Shown here in pieces: positions 18,752-27,770 of a stretch of 64,000 nucleotides of DNA; position 1 is the first letter of the stretch, and every line of letters begins with the position of its first letter. The stretch is from assembly GCA_024743405.1 (NCBI GenBank), contig JANSWP010000004.1, positions 1-64,000 of the forward strand, given 5' to 3'. The notes under the pieces are model-generated. The model saw nothing but the letters and a program-made list of their open reading frames with translations. It did not search any database and was not told the DNA's origin. Source of the stretch: Bacteroidota bacterium. Lineage in GTDB: Bacteria > Bacteroidota > Bacteroidia > Chitinophagales > Saprospiraceae. The position numbers and the translations under genes are program-made.

Positions 18752-21184
18752 ATGATTAAAAATTATTTTAAAATCGCATGGCGAAATATTAGCAGAAATC
18801 GAAGCCATGCCATCATCAATTTATTAGGATTAGCCATTGGCATTGCTTGCTGTATTTTAATAATGCTATGGGTCACTGATGAACTGAGTTATGATAAATG
18901 GAATGAAAAAGCGGATCGTATTTATCGCATTACGCCTGAGATAAGCTTTGGAGGTTCACATAAGCATTATGCAACTGCGCCTGCACCTTTGGCGGGTGCT
19001 TTAAGAAGTGATTTCCCTGAAGTAGAGACTAGTGTTCGATTCCGAGAATATGGCAATTCATTGGTGAATTATGAAAATCAAAATTACAATGAAACCGCAA
19101 TTATTTATTGCGATTCTACGGTCTTTGATGTTTTTAGTTTGAGAATGATTCAAGGAAATCCCAAAGAAGCGCTCGCCCCACCAAATACTCTAGTTATCAG
19201 TGAAACAATCGCCAAAAAGTACTTTCCAAATGAAGAACCAATTGGTAAAACCCTCAATTTTGATAATCGAAATGAATATAAAATAACTGGCGTCATTGAA
19301 GATATGCCGTCCAATTCACACTTCAATTTTGATTTTTTCGTATCTCTAACAGGCGGTCAAGAAGCCAATAATGGGCAATGGCTGAGTAATAACTTCAAAA
19401 CTTATTATGTACTTCGACAAGGAGCAAATGTCCCAGAATTTGAGAACAAGGTGTATTCTCATTTAATGGAAAAATATATTTCCCCTCAGATTGAAAAGCT
19501 TTTTGGACAACCTTATGATGCCCTTACAGAATCGGGTTCATTCATAAAATATCACATTCAGCCCATGACCGATATTCACTTAAAATCGGATTTGGCTGGC
19601 GAATTAGCTCCCAATGGAAGTATGCGATATGTATGGATTTTTTCATTGGCTGCCTTATTCATTTTATTGATTGCCTGTGTCAATTTCATGAACCTATCCA
19701 CTGCACAATCTTCTCTTCGAGCCAAAGAGATTGGTGTCCGGAAAGTTATGGGATCGATGAGAAGCAATTTGATCAATCAATTCTTAACAGAATCTATGGT
19801 TATGGCAGGTTTAGCTTTGGTTTTGGGATTAACGATCACACAAATTGCGCTACCCTACTTCAATAATTTAGCAGATAAAGACCTGATTTTCCCTTATTAT
19901 AGCCCCGTTTTTTGGTTGATTTCCATTATTGGAATAGGAATCGTCGGATTGTTGGCAGGCAGCTACCCTGCATTTTATCTTTCGAGTTTTAAACCCATTC
20001 AGACCTTGTCTGGCAAGTTTATGGAAAAGGGGGGCAATCTAAGTTTAAGAAATAGCCTTGTTATTTTTCAGTTTTTGATTGCCGTTTTGATGATCATCGG
20101 GACATTAGTCATTAATCAACAATTGAATTTTATTCAAAACAAAAAAATCGGTTTTGAAAGAGATCAAATTTTAATGTTAGACAATGCCGAAACTCTCGGG
20201 AATACCGCTTTCACTATTAAGAATGAATTATTGAACAATCCACAAATCACGAACGCCACCGTGAGTGGATATTTGCCGATTCCATCTTATCGAAGTGATT
20301 CTCCACTTTGCAAAAATCAAGAAATCAGAGAGGACAATTGTGTATCTATTCAATACTGGAATGTCGATGAAGACTATATTTCAACACTGGGAATGGAACT
20401 TGTGGCAGGGCGAAATTTTTCACCTGATATGCCAACTGATTCAAGTGCGATCATTATTAATGAAACAGCTGCTAAATTATTTGGATTTGAAGACCCAATT
20501 GGCAAACAAGTCTACGGTGATTCGGATTTTAACCCTCAAGGCAGAGAATCTTTACCTGCGGTAACAATTATTGGTGTTGTGAAAGATTTTCATTTTGAAA
20601 GCCTTCGCCAAAATATAGGCGCAGTCAGTTTGTGGTTGAATCCCTTTCCTGGATATATTTGCTTGAAAGTCAATACTAATGACCTACCTAACCTAATTCC
20701 TGAAATTGAAAGGACATGGAAAAAAATGGCTCCAAATCTGCCTTTCAGTCATCGATTTATGGATGAGTCTTTTGATCAGGTTTATCGCTCTGAAACTCGA
20801 ATCAGCCAAATTTTCAGCATCTTTTCAGGTTTGAGTATTTTTATTGCCTGCCTTGGGTTATTTGGATTGGCAGCCTTTGCGACAGAGCGAAGGACAAAAG
20901 AAATTGGCATTAGAAAGGTACTAGGTGCAACTAAGGCAAACTTGGTTGGATTGATGTCTAAAGATTTTTTAAAACCTGTAACCATCTCCTTAATCATCGC
21001 CATTCCAATCGCCTGGTATTTCATGAATGAATGGCTGGTAGACTTTGCTTATCGAATTGATATTGAATGGTGGATTTTCGCTTTAGCAGGAGTCTTGGCT
21101 TTGATTATTGCCTTTATGACTGTAAGTTTTCAAAGTTTGAAGGCTGCATCTGCGAATCCTGTGGATGCTTTGAAGAGTGAGTGA
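18752..21184 (+). CDS. FtsX/MacB-type ABC transporter permease (orphan, 810 aa)
   Basis: Same architecture as the preceding gene: NYFKIAWRNI start, membrane segment 1 at about 20-42, motif SLRAKEIGVRKVMGS before the first membrane bundle, motif RTKEIGIRKVLGA before the last, and a tail reading NPVDALKSE. It lacks the GTTC-N6-GAAC pair and the -24/-12 element found before most of its paralogues, which suggests it is read from the promoter at 16141. A long hairpin follows its stop codon. The function beyond membership of the MacB-like permease family is unknown. Confidence 0.9.
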   Translation: MIKNYFKIAWRNISRNRSHAIINLLGLAIGIACCILIMLWVTDELSYDKWNEKADRIYRITPEISFGGSHKHYATAPAPLAGALRSDFPEVETSVRFREYGNSLVNYENQNYNETAIIYCDSTVFDVFSLRMIQGNPKEALAPPNTLVISETIAKKYFPNEEPIGKTLNFDNRNEYKITGVIEDMPSNSHFNFDFFVSLTGGQEANNGQWLSNNFKTYYVLRQGANVPEFENKVYSHLMEKYISPQIEKLFGQPYDALTESGSFIKYHIQPMTDIHLKSDLAGELAPNGSMRYVWIFSLAALFILLIACVNFMNLSTAQSSLRAKEIGVRKVMGSMRSNLINQFLTESMVMAGLALVLGLTITQIALPYFNNLADKDLIFPYYSPVFWLISIIGIGIVGLLAGSYPAFYLSSFKPIQTLSGKFMEKGGNLSLRNSLVIFQFLIAVLMIIGTLVINQQLNFIQNKKIGFERDQILMLDNAETLGNTAFTIKNELLNNPQITNATVSGYLPIPSYRSDSPLCKNQEIREDNCVSIQYWNVDEDYISTLGMELVAGRNFSPDMPTDSSAIIINETAAKLFGFEDPIGKQVYGDSDFNPQGRESLPAVTIIGVVKDFHFESLRQNIGAVSLWLNPFPGYICLKVNTNDLPNLIPEIERTWKKMAPNLPFSHRFMDESFDQVYRSETRISQIFSIFSGLSIFIACLGLFGLAAFATERRTKEIGIRKVLGATKANLVGLMSKDFLKPVTISLIIAIPIAWYFMNEWLVDFAYRIDIEWWIFALAGVLALIIAFMTVSFQSLKAASANPVDALKSE

Positions 21185-21196
21185 TGATATAATTCC

Positions 21197-21237
21197 AAGA
21201 GGTTGAGTATTTTTGATTTTTTAATACTCAACCTCTT
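21197..21237 (+). terminator. 15-bp hairpin between permease 3 and the reductase gene
   Basis: AAGAGGTTGAGTATT (21197-21211) pairs perfectly with AATACTCAACCTCTT (21223-21237) around an 11-base T-rich loop. The ATG of the next gene is at 21240, two bases after the stem. As a terminator it lacks a good U-tract. Because it abuts a start codon it may instead control translation of the reductase. Confidence 0.5.
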
Positions 21238-21239
21238 TC

Positions 21240-22178
21240 ATGAAAGCTGCCATCATCACCAAATTCGGGAAACCTGACGTCATTGAAATCACCGACCTTC
21301 CTCAACCCAAACTCAAAAAAGGCGAAGTCCTCATTCAGGTAAAAGCTGCCGCCCTCAATCCGAAAGATATCCTCATCCGAAAAGGCAAGTTTAAAATCGC
21401 TACGGGTTCAAAATTCCCTATGCAAATTGGCCATGATTTAGCAGGCATGGTTGTCGATTCCAATGGTTCAACAATGTTTAAAAATGGAGCTGAAGTCTTT
21501 GGAATGATCAATGGCTGGAGCCCCAGAACATGTGCTGAATTCCTCCATGTTTCTGAAAAAGAACTTTATTGGAAACCACAAAATTTGAGTTTTGAAGATG
21601 CAGCAGGCATTCCTTTAGCAGGTCAAACGGCATTGCAGGCAATTAGAGACATGGGGAATTTAAAACCCAATCAAAAGATTTGTATTAATGGTGCTTCTGG
21701 GGGTGTTGGGACATTAGCCATCCAAATTTCAAAAATATTGGGCGGGTATATCACGACTGTTTCCAGTGGACGAAACTTGGAATTTTGTCATTCTTTGGGT
21801 GCGGACAAGATGATTGATTATTCTAAAGAAAAAATAACCGAGTCCGATCAAAAATTCGATGTTTTTTTCGATGTATTTGGAAATTATTCTTTCCCGAAGA
21901 CCAAACATTTATTAACAAAAAAAGGTATTTACATCTCAACAGTTCCGGGAGGAAAAATTATAATCGAACAACTAAAAAACCCTTTCCGACGCCAAAAAGC
22001 CAAATTGGTGGTGGTAAAATCAAAATCACAGAACCTAAAATGGCTTTATGAAAAGATCGAAACCAATTTGATAAAACCGGTAACAGATAAAGTCTTTCCA
22101 TTGGGAGAAATTCGGGCAGCACAAGCCTATATTGAAACTAAAAGAGCGAAGGGTAAAGTCATCATAAAAATTGAATAA
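21240..22178 (+). CDS. medium-chain (zinc-independent) NADPH:quinone-type reductase
   Basis: The 312-residue protein has the GroES-like N-terminal domain of medium-chain dehydrogenase/reductases (KKGEVLIQVKAAALNPKDI, GHDLAGMV). The Rossmann motif GASGGVGTLAIQ lies near residue 155. The zinc-binding cysteines of alcohol dehydrogenases are absent, so it belongs to the quinone oxidoreductase-like branch, which reduces enones or quinones with NADPH. It ends one base before the DUF3995 gene begins, and an old-yellow-enzyme homologue follows. This suggests a small reductive or detoxification operon. The hairpin just upstream of the ATG may affect its expression. Confidence 0.88.
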   Translation: MKAAIITKFGKPDVIEITDLPQPKLKKGEVLIQVKAAALNPKDILIRKGKFKIATGSKFPMQIGHDLAGMVVDSNGSTMFKNGAEVFGMINGWSPRTCAEFLHVSEKELYWKPQNLSFEDAAGIPLAGQTALQAIRDMGNLKPNQKICINGASGGVGTLAIQISKILGGYITTVSSGRNLEFCHSLGADKMIDYSKEKITESDQKFDVFFDVFGNYSFPKTKHLLTKKGIYISTVPGGKIIIEQLKNPFRRQKAKLVVVKSKSQNLKWLYEKIETNLIKPVTDKVFPLGEIRAAQAYIETKRAKGKVIIKIE

Positions 22179-22604
22179 ATGCAATCACTTATTTCTAGCT
22201 TGGTTATTGGAATTTTATTGTTCTTGAGCCTACTTCACTTTTATTGGGTAACAGGCAGACAATGGTCACTCCATGATGCCCTCCCCCAAGATGACTCTGG
22301 AAAAGCTATTTTCCAGCCAAGCCGAATAGCAAGTTTTATGGTAGGGTTGGGATTACTTTCAATGAGTTTCTTTTTCGCAGTTGAAAGTCAATGGATTCAT
22401 TTTTTCATGCCAAAATATGTATTAAAATATGCCCCATTTATTATCGGTGGTATTTTTATTTTACGCTCAATTGGAGATTTTAATTACGTCGGTTTTTTCA
22501 AAAAATCAAGAAACACCAGATTCGCTCAAAAAGACACAAAATTTTATTCACCTTTGTGCCTCTTATTAGGACTCTTAATCATTTTACCTCATATTTTCCG
22601 TTAA
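22179..22604 (+). CDS. DUF3995-family small membrane protein
   Basis: The 141-residue protein has four hydrophobic segments (about 5-23, 48-65, 75-95 and 122-138). The motif LLHFYWVTGRQW in the first segment and a final-third pattern RSIGDFNYVGFFK are typical of DUF3995. The family is uncharacterised and often lies near oxidoreductase or efflux genes. The start codon follows the stop of the reductase without a gap, so translation is probably coupled. The protein should sit in the inner membrane. Confidence 0.78.
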   Translation: MQSLISSLVIGILLFLSLLHFYWVTGRQWSLHDALPQDDSGKAIFQPSRIASFMVGLGLLSMSFFFAVESQWIHFFMPKYVLKYAPFIIGGIFILRSIGDFNYVGFFKKSRNTRFAQKDTKFYSPLCLLLGLLIILPHIFR

Positions 22605-22619
22605 TCAATAAGTATATAA

Positions 22620-23825
22620 ATGAATCCTACTTCGACTAGTCAATTAAACAAACCGTTTACACTTCCTTGTGGGGTAACCATCCCAAACCGAATCGTCAAA
22701 TCTGCCATGAGTGAAAACAATGCAGATGCAGATGGAAGACCTTCTAACCGCATTATTAAATTATATGAAACTTGGGGAAAAGGTGGTGCCGGCATCCTTA
22801 TTTCAGGGAATGTCATGATGGATTCAAAAGCTTTAGGAGAAGAACATAATGTAGTCATTGAGGATGAAAAATACTTACCGGAACTGACTCGTTGGGCAAC
22901 CGAATGTCAAAAAAATGGCTCGCATTTATGGATGCAAATAAATCACCCAGGTCGACAAGCACCCAAGTTTAATGAGGAAGTTGTCAGTCCTTCCAATGTA
23001 CAATTGCCCGTAATGAAAGGCTTGTTCAAAGAACCCCGTCCATTGGAAGAATCAGAGATTTTAGATATTATCGAAGGTTTTGGAAGAACGGCTTTGGTTG
23101 CGAAAAAAGCAGGCTGGAAAGGCGTACAAATTCATGGAGCACATGGCTATTTGGTAAGTCAATTTTTATCTACTCGTACCAATTTGAGAACAGACAAATG
23201 GGGCGGTTCCTTAGAAAACAGAGCACGATTTGCCATTGAAATTTATCGAAATATTAGAGAAAAAGTAGGTCCGGAGTTTCCGATTGGAATTAAGATCAAT
23301 TCTGCAGATTTTCAACGTGGGGCTTTTTCTGAAGAAGAATCTTTAGAAGTCATCAAAATGTTGGCAAATGAAGGCATGGACTTGATCGAAGTTTCTGGTG
23401 GAACTTATGAAAAAGCGGCTATGATGGGTCGAAAGATGAAAGAAAGTACGCGCAAAAGAGAAGCTTATTTTGCCGATTTCATTGTTAAAGCTAGGAAACA
23501 AACAGAATCTCCACTATTATTAACAGGAGGATTCCGAAGTGCAAAAGTGATGGCAACTGCTATAAAAAATAATGAATTGGATTTTGTTGGGATTGCTCGA
23601 CCATTTGCAGTCAATCCATTTTTAGCGAAGGAGCTTCTTCAAGGAAAAATCACTAAAATCCAGGCAGGAAAGGTAGACACAGGCATTGGTTTTATTGACA
23701 ATATGGGCTTTATGGATACTGCTTGGCATGCAGAAAATATGAAAACTATGGGTAAGGGAAAAATGCCGAATCCAAAACTAAGTCCAATGAAAGTATTTTT
23801 GAAATTTGCTTGGGAACATATGTAA
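22620..23825 (+). CDS. NADH:flavin oxidoreductase of the old yellow enzyme family
   Basis: The 401-residue TIM-barrel flavoprotein has NRIVKSAMSENNAD at the start of the barrel and the active-site segment VQIHGAHGYLVSQFLSTRTN (the HG-HGY motif that binds substrate and FMN). FMN-phosphate loops follow (LLTGGFRSAKV, FVGIARPFAVNP). It lacks the C-terminal FAD/NAD and iron-sulphur domains of 2,4-dienoyl-CoA reductase, so it is of the short type. It reduces activated C=C bonds with NAD(P)H; the physiological substrate is unknown. It lies 15 bp after the DUF3995 gene, last in the three-gene operon. Confidence 0.9.
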   Translation: MNPTSTSQLNKPFTLPCGVTIPNRIVKSAMSENNADADGRPSNRIIKLYETWGKGGAGILISGNVMMDSKALGEEHNVVIEDEKYLPELTRWATECQKNGSHLWMQINHPGRQAPKFNEEVVSPSNVQLPVMKGLFKEPRPLEESEILDIIEGFGRTALVAKKAGWKGVQIHGAHGYLVSQFLSTRTNLRTDKWGGSLENRARFAIEIYRNIREKVGPEFPIGIKINSADFQRGAFSEEESLEVIKMLANEGMDLIEVSGGTYEKAAMMGRKMKESTRKREAYFADFIVKARKQTESPLLLTGGFRSAKVMATAIKNNELDFVGIARPFAVNPFLAKELLQGKITKIQAGKVDTGIGFIDNMGFMDTAWHAENMKTMGKGKMPNPKLSPMKVFLKFAWEHM

Positions 23826-23850
23826 GGAATGATGCTTTAATAAATTTGTT

Positions 23851-23889
23851 GTCCATTATCGAACAATTCACCGTTCGTTTTCATACGAA
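23851..23889 (+). promoter_or_regulatory. upstream inverted repeats before the permease pseudogene
   Basis: GTCCATTATCGAAC (23851-23864) matches site 1 of the other permease modules with one mismatch. GTTCG at 23873, exactly 22 bp on, matches the left half of site 2. The expected -24/-12 position (23951-23967) reads TTTTCATGTGGGTTAGA: the -24 GG has become TT and the -12 GG has become AG. The activator site survives while the promoter has decayed. Confidence 0.65.
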
Positions 23890-24022
23890 ACATTGTTTAC
23901 CTTAATCCTATATTAATTGTAAACACTTAATATTCAGCACATTATTCCAATTTTCATGTGGGTTAGATAATAATCAGGGTGTAGAAAGAAGTATTGACTT
24001 TCAAAATCAAAACAACCTGACT

Positions 24023-27000
24023 ATGTTTAGAAATCACCTGAAAATCACCCTTCGCCAAATTACTCGAAACAAAATTTTCTCCACCATCAATATTTTAGGC
24101 TTATCGATCGGTATGGCTGTCGTCATTCTGATTGCCGCTTTTGTTCGAAATGAACATAATTATGATAGTTCGATGCCAGACAGTGACCGAACTTACCGAG
24201 TTTACCGTTCTTGGGATCCTCAATCTAATACGGTTTGGACACCTTCTCTTCTTACCAACAAATTAATGACGGAATACCCAGAGACCGATGTTGCGTCGGG
24301 ATTGAGTTTTTCCGGAGAACAATTGGTTGAATATGCAGGGAATAAAATGTATATCGAAAATACCGCAAATGTGGACAGTACTTTCTTTGAAGTTTTGTCT
24401 ATTCCTTTCAAATATGGCAACCCCGAAACGGCACTCGATGAGCCTAAAAGTATGGTCATTTCTGATGAATTAGCAGAAAAGGTGTTTGGTGATATGAATC
24501 CAATTGGTGAAACAATTAGATATCAAGCAAATGAAGACTTCAAAGTACCGGGTGTTTTAGATTTGTCCGATAAAAAAACACATATCCATTTTGACATTTT
24601 CACCCGATTCACCTAGTATTCGACTCATCGGACAGGAAATAATTGCGCAACTTATGCAAAATTAAAACCCAATGCTTCCATTCCAAACTTGGAGAAAAAA
24701 CTGACTTCCGACATCGCCGAACTCATGCGAAATGAGTTCTTAACGCTTAATTATACCCCTTCGGCTGAAGATTTTGCCACTTGGAAATTTCAGTCTTTAA
24801 ACGATATTCATTTGGACTCCGACAATTTTTATTGGGTTAGTGAACAAAGTGGAAGCCGAAGTAATGTGAAGATATTTATGCTCATAGCCTTATTGATTTT
24901 AAGTGTTGCCGTTATCAACTATGTCAATCTTGCTACTGCTCGAGCGGGACAACGGGCTAAATAAGTTGCCGTCAAGAAAGTGACCGGTGCAGAAAGGGGA
25001 CAATTAACGATGCAATTCCTTACGGAATCAGTCATTCAGTCTATCTTTTCTGCCACAATTGCCTTGCTTTTGGCAGAATTATTACTACCGTTTTTCAATA
25101 CAGTGACCAACCGTGAGTTGTCTATTTTAGGAGAACAACCACTCTATTTTATGGGTGGTGTAATGCTGTTGGCTTTACTAACAGGGCTTTTAGCAGGTAT
25201 TTATCCAGCATTCATTATTTCAGGATATAGTCCTGCTAAAGCATTGAAAGCTAATTTCATGAAGGCGGGAGATAAGGGAATGTTTAGAAAGGTATTGGTC
25301 ACGGGGGAATTTTGTATTACGATTGCGTTGGTAATTGTCATGGCATTCATTTATCGGCAAGTGAATTTTATGATGGATCATGAATTGGGTTTTCATCCAG
25401 ACCAAGTAATCACAGTGCCATTTAACAACCGCCATAATTTTCATAAATTAGAAAGCCTTAAAACCCGATTTGAAAACATTTCTGGGGTACAATCTGTCAC
25501 AACAGCTTCTCGTTTTCCAGGAGGTTTTATGCCAGATTGGGGCGTTTTGATAGAAGGTAGAACGGACGGTGTTTCACCAAATGTCATTTTTGCAGATGCT
25601 GATTATTCGAAAACATTGGATATTGAAATGGCAGAAGGCCGATTCATTTCAGATAACATTGCAGCCGACTCGATTAATAATTTCTTTGTCAATGAAACTT
25701 TTGTTCGCGAAAACGTCCTCAAGAACCCAATTGGCACTATAATAAAATTTACGGCCGACTCAACCTACGGACAGATTGTTGGAGTGATGAAAGATTTCCA
25801 TTTTCAGGGCTTAAATCAGGACATCAATCCTTTGGTCATGACTGGAGCGCAACGGAGATATGCTACCGGTTTTAAACTTTCTACAAAGGAAATGTCTAAA
25901 ACCATTGCCCAAATCGAACAACTTTGGGCAGAAGTGGAGCCTGAACACCCTATGCGGTATTCCTTTCTTGATGAAGATTTTGCTTCCCAATATGCAAGTC
26001 AGGAACGTTTTGGAGAAACTATGTTATATGCGACTCTGTTGACCTTGTTTATTGCACTTTTAGGACTATTTGGGCTCACCATTTTTAATGTTGAAAGAAG
26101 AACCAGAGAGATCGGGATAAGAAAAGTTTGTGGATATTAATTCGGGAAAAGTACGTAATGGGTTTGAGACTATTCGAAACAAATATGCACAGCTACCTGA
26201 TGTTCAGTCGGTTTCTGTAAGTAGCCGTGTACCGGGAGAATGGAAAAACCTTTTACAAACAGAAGTTCGCCCTCCAGGAAAGTTTGAAGAAGAAGTTATG
26301 ACGCCATGGTTCCTAAGTGCCGACGAACATTTCTTTGAAACTTTTGATATAGAATTTCTTCAAGGTCGAAATTTTGATCCCGCTCGACCAGCTGATTCAG
26401 CCGCTGTTATTATTAATCAAATGGCAGCAGAAGCAATGGGTATTACAGAAGCAAGCGAACAAGAAGTCCTCATTATGAGTCGAATTAATAATGGTTCAGA
26501 GCGTGTTTTTGAGGTGCCTGTTCGAGCCAAAGTTATTGGCATTACCAATGATTTCAATTTTCAGTCTTTATACGAACCCGTCACACCTTTGGTCATTGGT
26601 TATCGAAACAACCCCATTCAATCCATTGATTACTTCACTGCTCACGTTTCAGGTCAAAATATGGAAAGAACTATCGCCCAAATGACCGAAATTATCCAAG
26701 CTGTTGACCCCGAACATCTTTTCGAATATCATTTTCTCGATGAACAAATTGCTACTTTTTACGAAGCTGATAGTCGTCGAAGTCAATTATTTACCATTGC
26801 CGCTATTTGTGCGATTTTCATAGCCTGCCTCGGCTTATTCGGTCTGGCAGCCTTTATGGCAGACCAACGAACCAAAGAAATCGGTATTCGAAAAGTCCTC
26901 GGCGCAACGACCACTGGCATCGTAGGAATGCTATCCAAAGATTTTCTAAAACCTATTCTGATAGCATTGGTTATTGCCTCTCCACCAGCTTATTTTTTCA

Positions 27001-27161
27001 TGGAGAAATGGCTAGCCGATTTTGCATATAGAGTGGATATCTCGTGGTGGGTATTCGCATTGGCGGGTATCGCAGCGGTGACGATTGCCTCTTTTACTGT
27101 GGGCTTTCAGAGTATGAAGGCTGCTTTGGCGAACCCTGTTGAGAGTTTGAGGAGTGAATGA
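24023..27161 (+). pseudogene. chimeric dead FtsX-type permease built from two paralogues
   Basis: One frame runs from 24023 to 26140. It encodes most of a permease (start MFRNHLKITLRQITRNK) but is interrupted by an in-frame TAG at 24614-24616 and an in-frame TAA at 24962-24964. The second replaces the first base of a conserved Glu codon in AK(E)VAVKKVTGA. At about 26130, just after the last conserved motif IGIRKV, the frame shifts. The sequence then continues as the second periplasmic domain and C-terminus of a different permease (from about GKVRNGFETIRNKY to NPVESLRSE at 27161). The first copy lacks its last three membrane segments and the second lacks its first half. This is best explained by deletion between two tandem paralogues followed by decay. 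The broken promoter supports loss of function. Confidence 0.88.
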
Positions 27162-27529
27162 AAAAAATTGGGAATAAACGCAGACGAAAATGTTACTTCC
27201 TTTTTATTGAGATTTTAACCCTTGCACCTTGAATTTTTGTTTTAAGATGGCAACTTCAAGTCGCCACTCAAAAAGGGAATGATTAATTTATCAAATCTGC
27301 TATAAAGGTTGTATTTTTTGATAGACTAATTCTTTTTGAGAATGGCTGCCAAAATGAAAAATTTTGTCTTTTAAAACAATTGCCTTAGCATTAATTTCCA
27401 TATCTTAGCGATCGCTAAAAATTAATGATTGCCCAACCACAATCGATTCGGTTTTTACTAGAATCATGCTTTAGCGAGAGCCCATATCCGTCCTAACGCT
27501 ACCAAATTTATTACCTAATAAGTTCTTGG

Positions 27530-27587
27530 GCAGTATTAAGTTGCACTTAAATACTGCAACATCGCGCCAAAGGCTCCCGTTGCAGTA
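27530..27587. repeat. overlapping hairpins around TACTGCAAC
   Basis: GCAGTATTAAG (27530-27540) pairs with CTTAAATACTGC (27546-27557) with a one-base bulge. TACTGCAAC (27552-27560) pairs with GTTGCAGTA (27579-27587). The two pairings share bases, so they are mutually exclusive. Confidence 0.5.
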
Positions 27588-27595
27588 GAGGAGGC

Positions 27596-27656
27596 TTGGA
27601 AGGGAGTCCAATTTAAAAAGCTGACTTTCAGCTTTTTAAATTGGACTCCCTTCCAA
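27596..27656. repeat. perfect palindrome with 29-bp arms and a 3-base loop
   Basis: Bases 27596-27624 are the exact reverse complement of 27628-27656, with loop CTT. The arms begin TTGGAAGGGAGTCC and end AAAAAGCTGA. It lies inside a hairpin-rich intergenic region with no coding potential. No T-tract follows, so it is not an ordinary terminator. Confidence 0.85.
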
Positions 27657-27660
27657 AACC

Positions 27661-27731
27661 ACCATTTACTGGAGCGAGCCGCTTGGCGGAATGCTCCAGT
27701 AATCTATAACTTGATTTTGTCCGAGCACTTA
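27661..27731. repeat. repeat unit shared in inverted orientation with 62590-62639
   Basis: Contains TTACTGGAGC (27666-27675) paired with GCTCCAGTAA (27693-27702), then a unique-looking tail (ATAACTTGATTTTGTCC). The reverse complement matches 62590-62639 apart from one base and the absence there of about 21 bases that correspond to one arm of the hairpin. Confidence 0.7.
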
Positions 27732-27770
27732 GATTTTTAATTAATCAACAATTATCTAGACATTTAGCCG

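Larger units (their letters stand above)
27162..27770. other. 609-bp intergenic region rich in inverted repeats
   Basis: No reading frame is supported. It holds four hairpins between 27530 and 27702. One of them is a palindrome with 29-bp arms, and part of this stretch recurs inverted at 62590-62639. The left half (27162-27520) shows no structure I can support apart from an AT-rich tract. Confidence 0.6.

Noticed and set aside
26130-27161. A separate 343-codon gene starting at GTG 26130
   Set aside because: The protein would begin in the middle of a periplasmic domain with no signal or first membrane segments. It is the tail of a second permease fused by deletion.
27596-27656. The long palindrome as an ordinary rho-independent terminator
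   Set aside because: There is no T-tract after either arm, and the nearest upstream gene end is the pseudogene 435 bp away.
27530-27731. CRISPR array or attachment site
   Set aside because: The repeats are inverted, of different sequence and not regularly spaced. No cas gene, integrase or tRNA is near.
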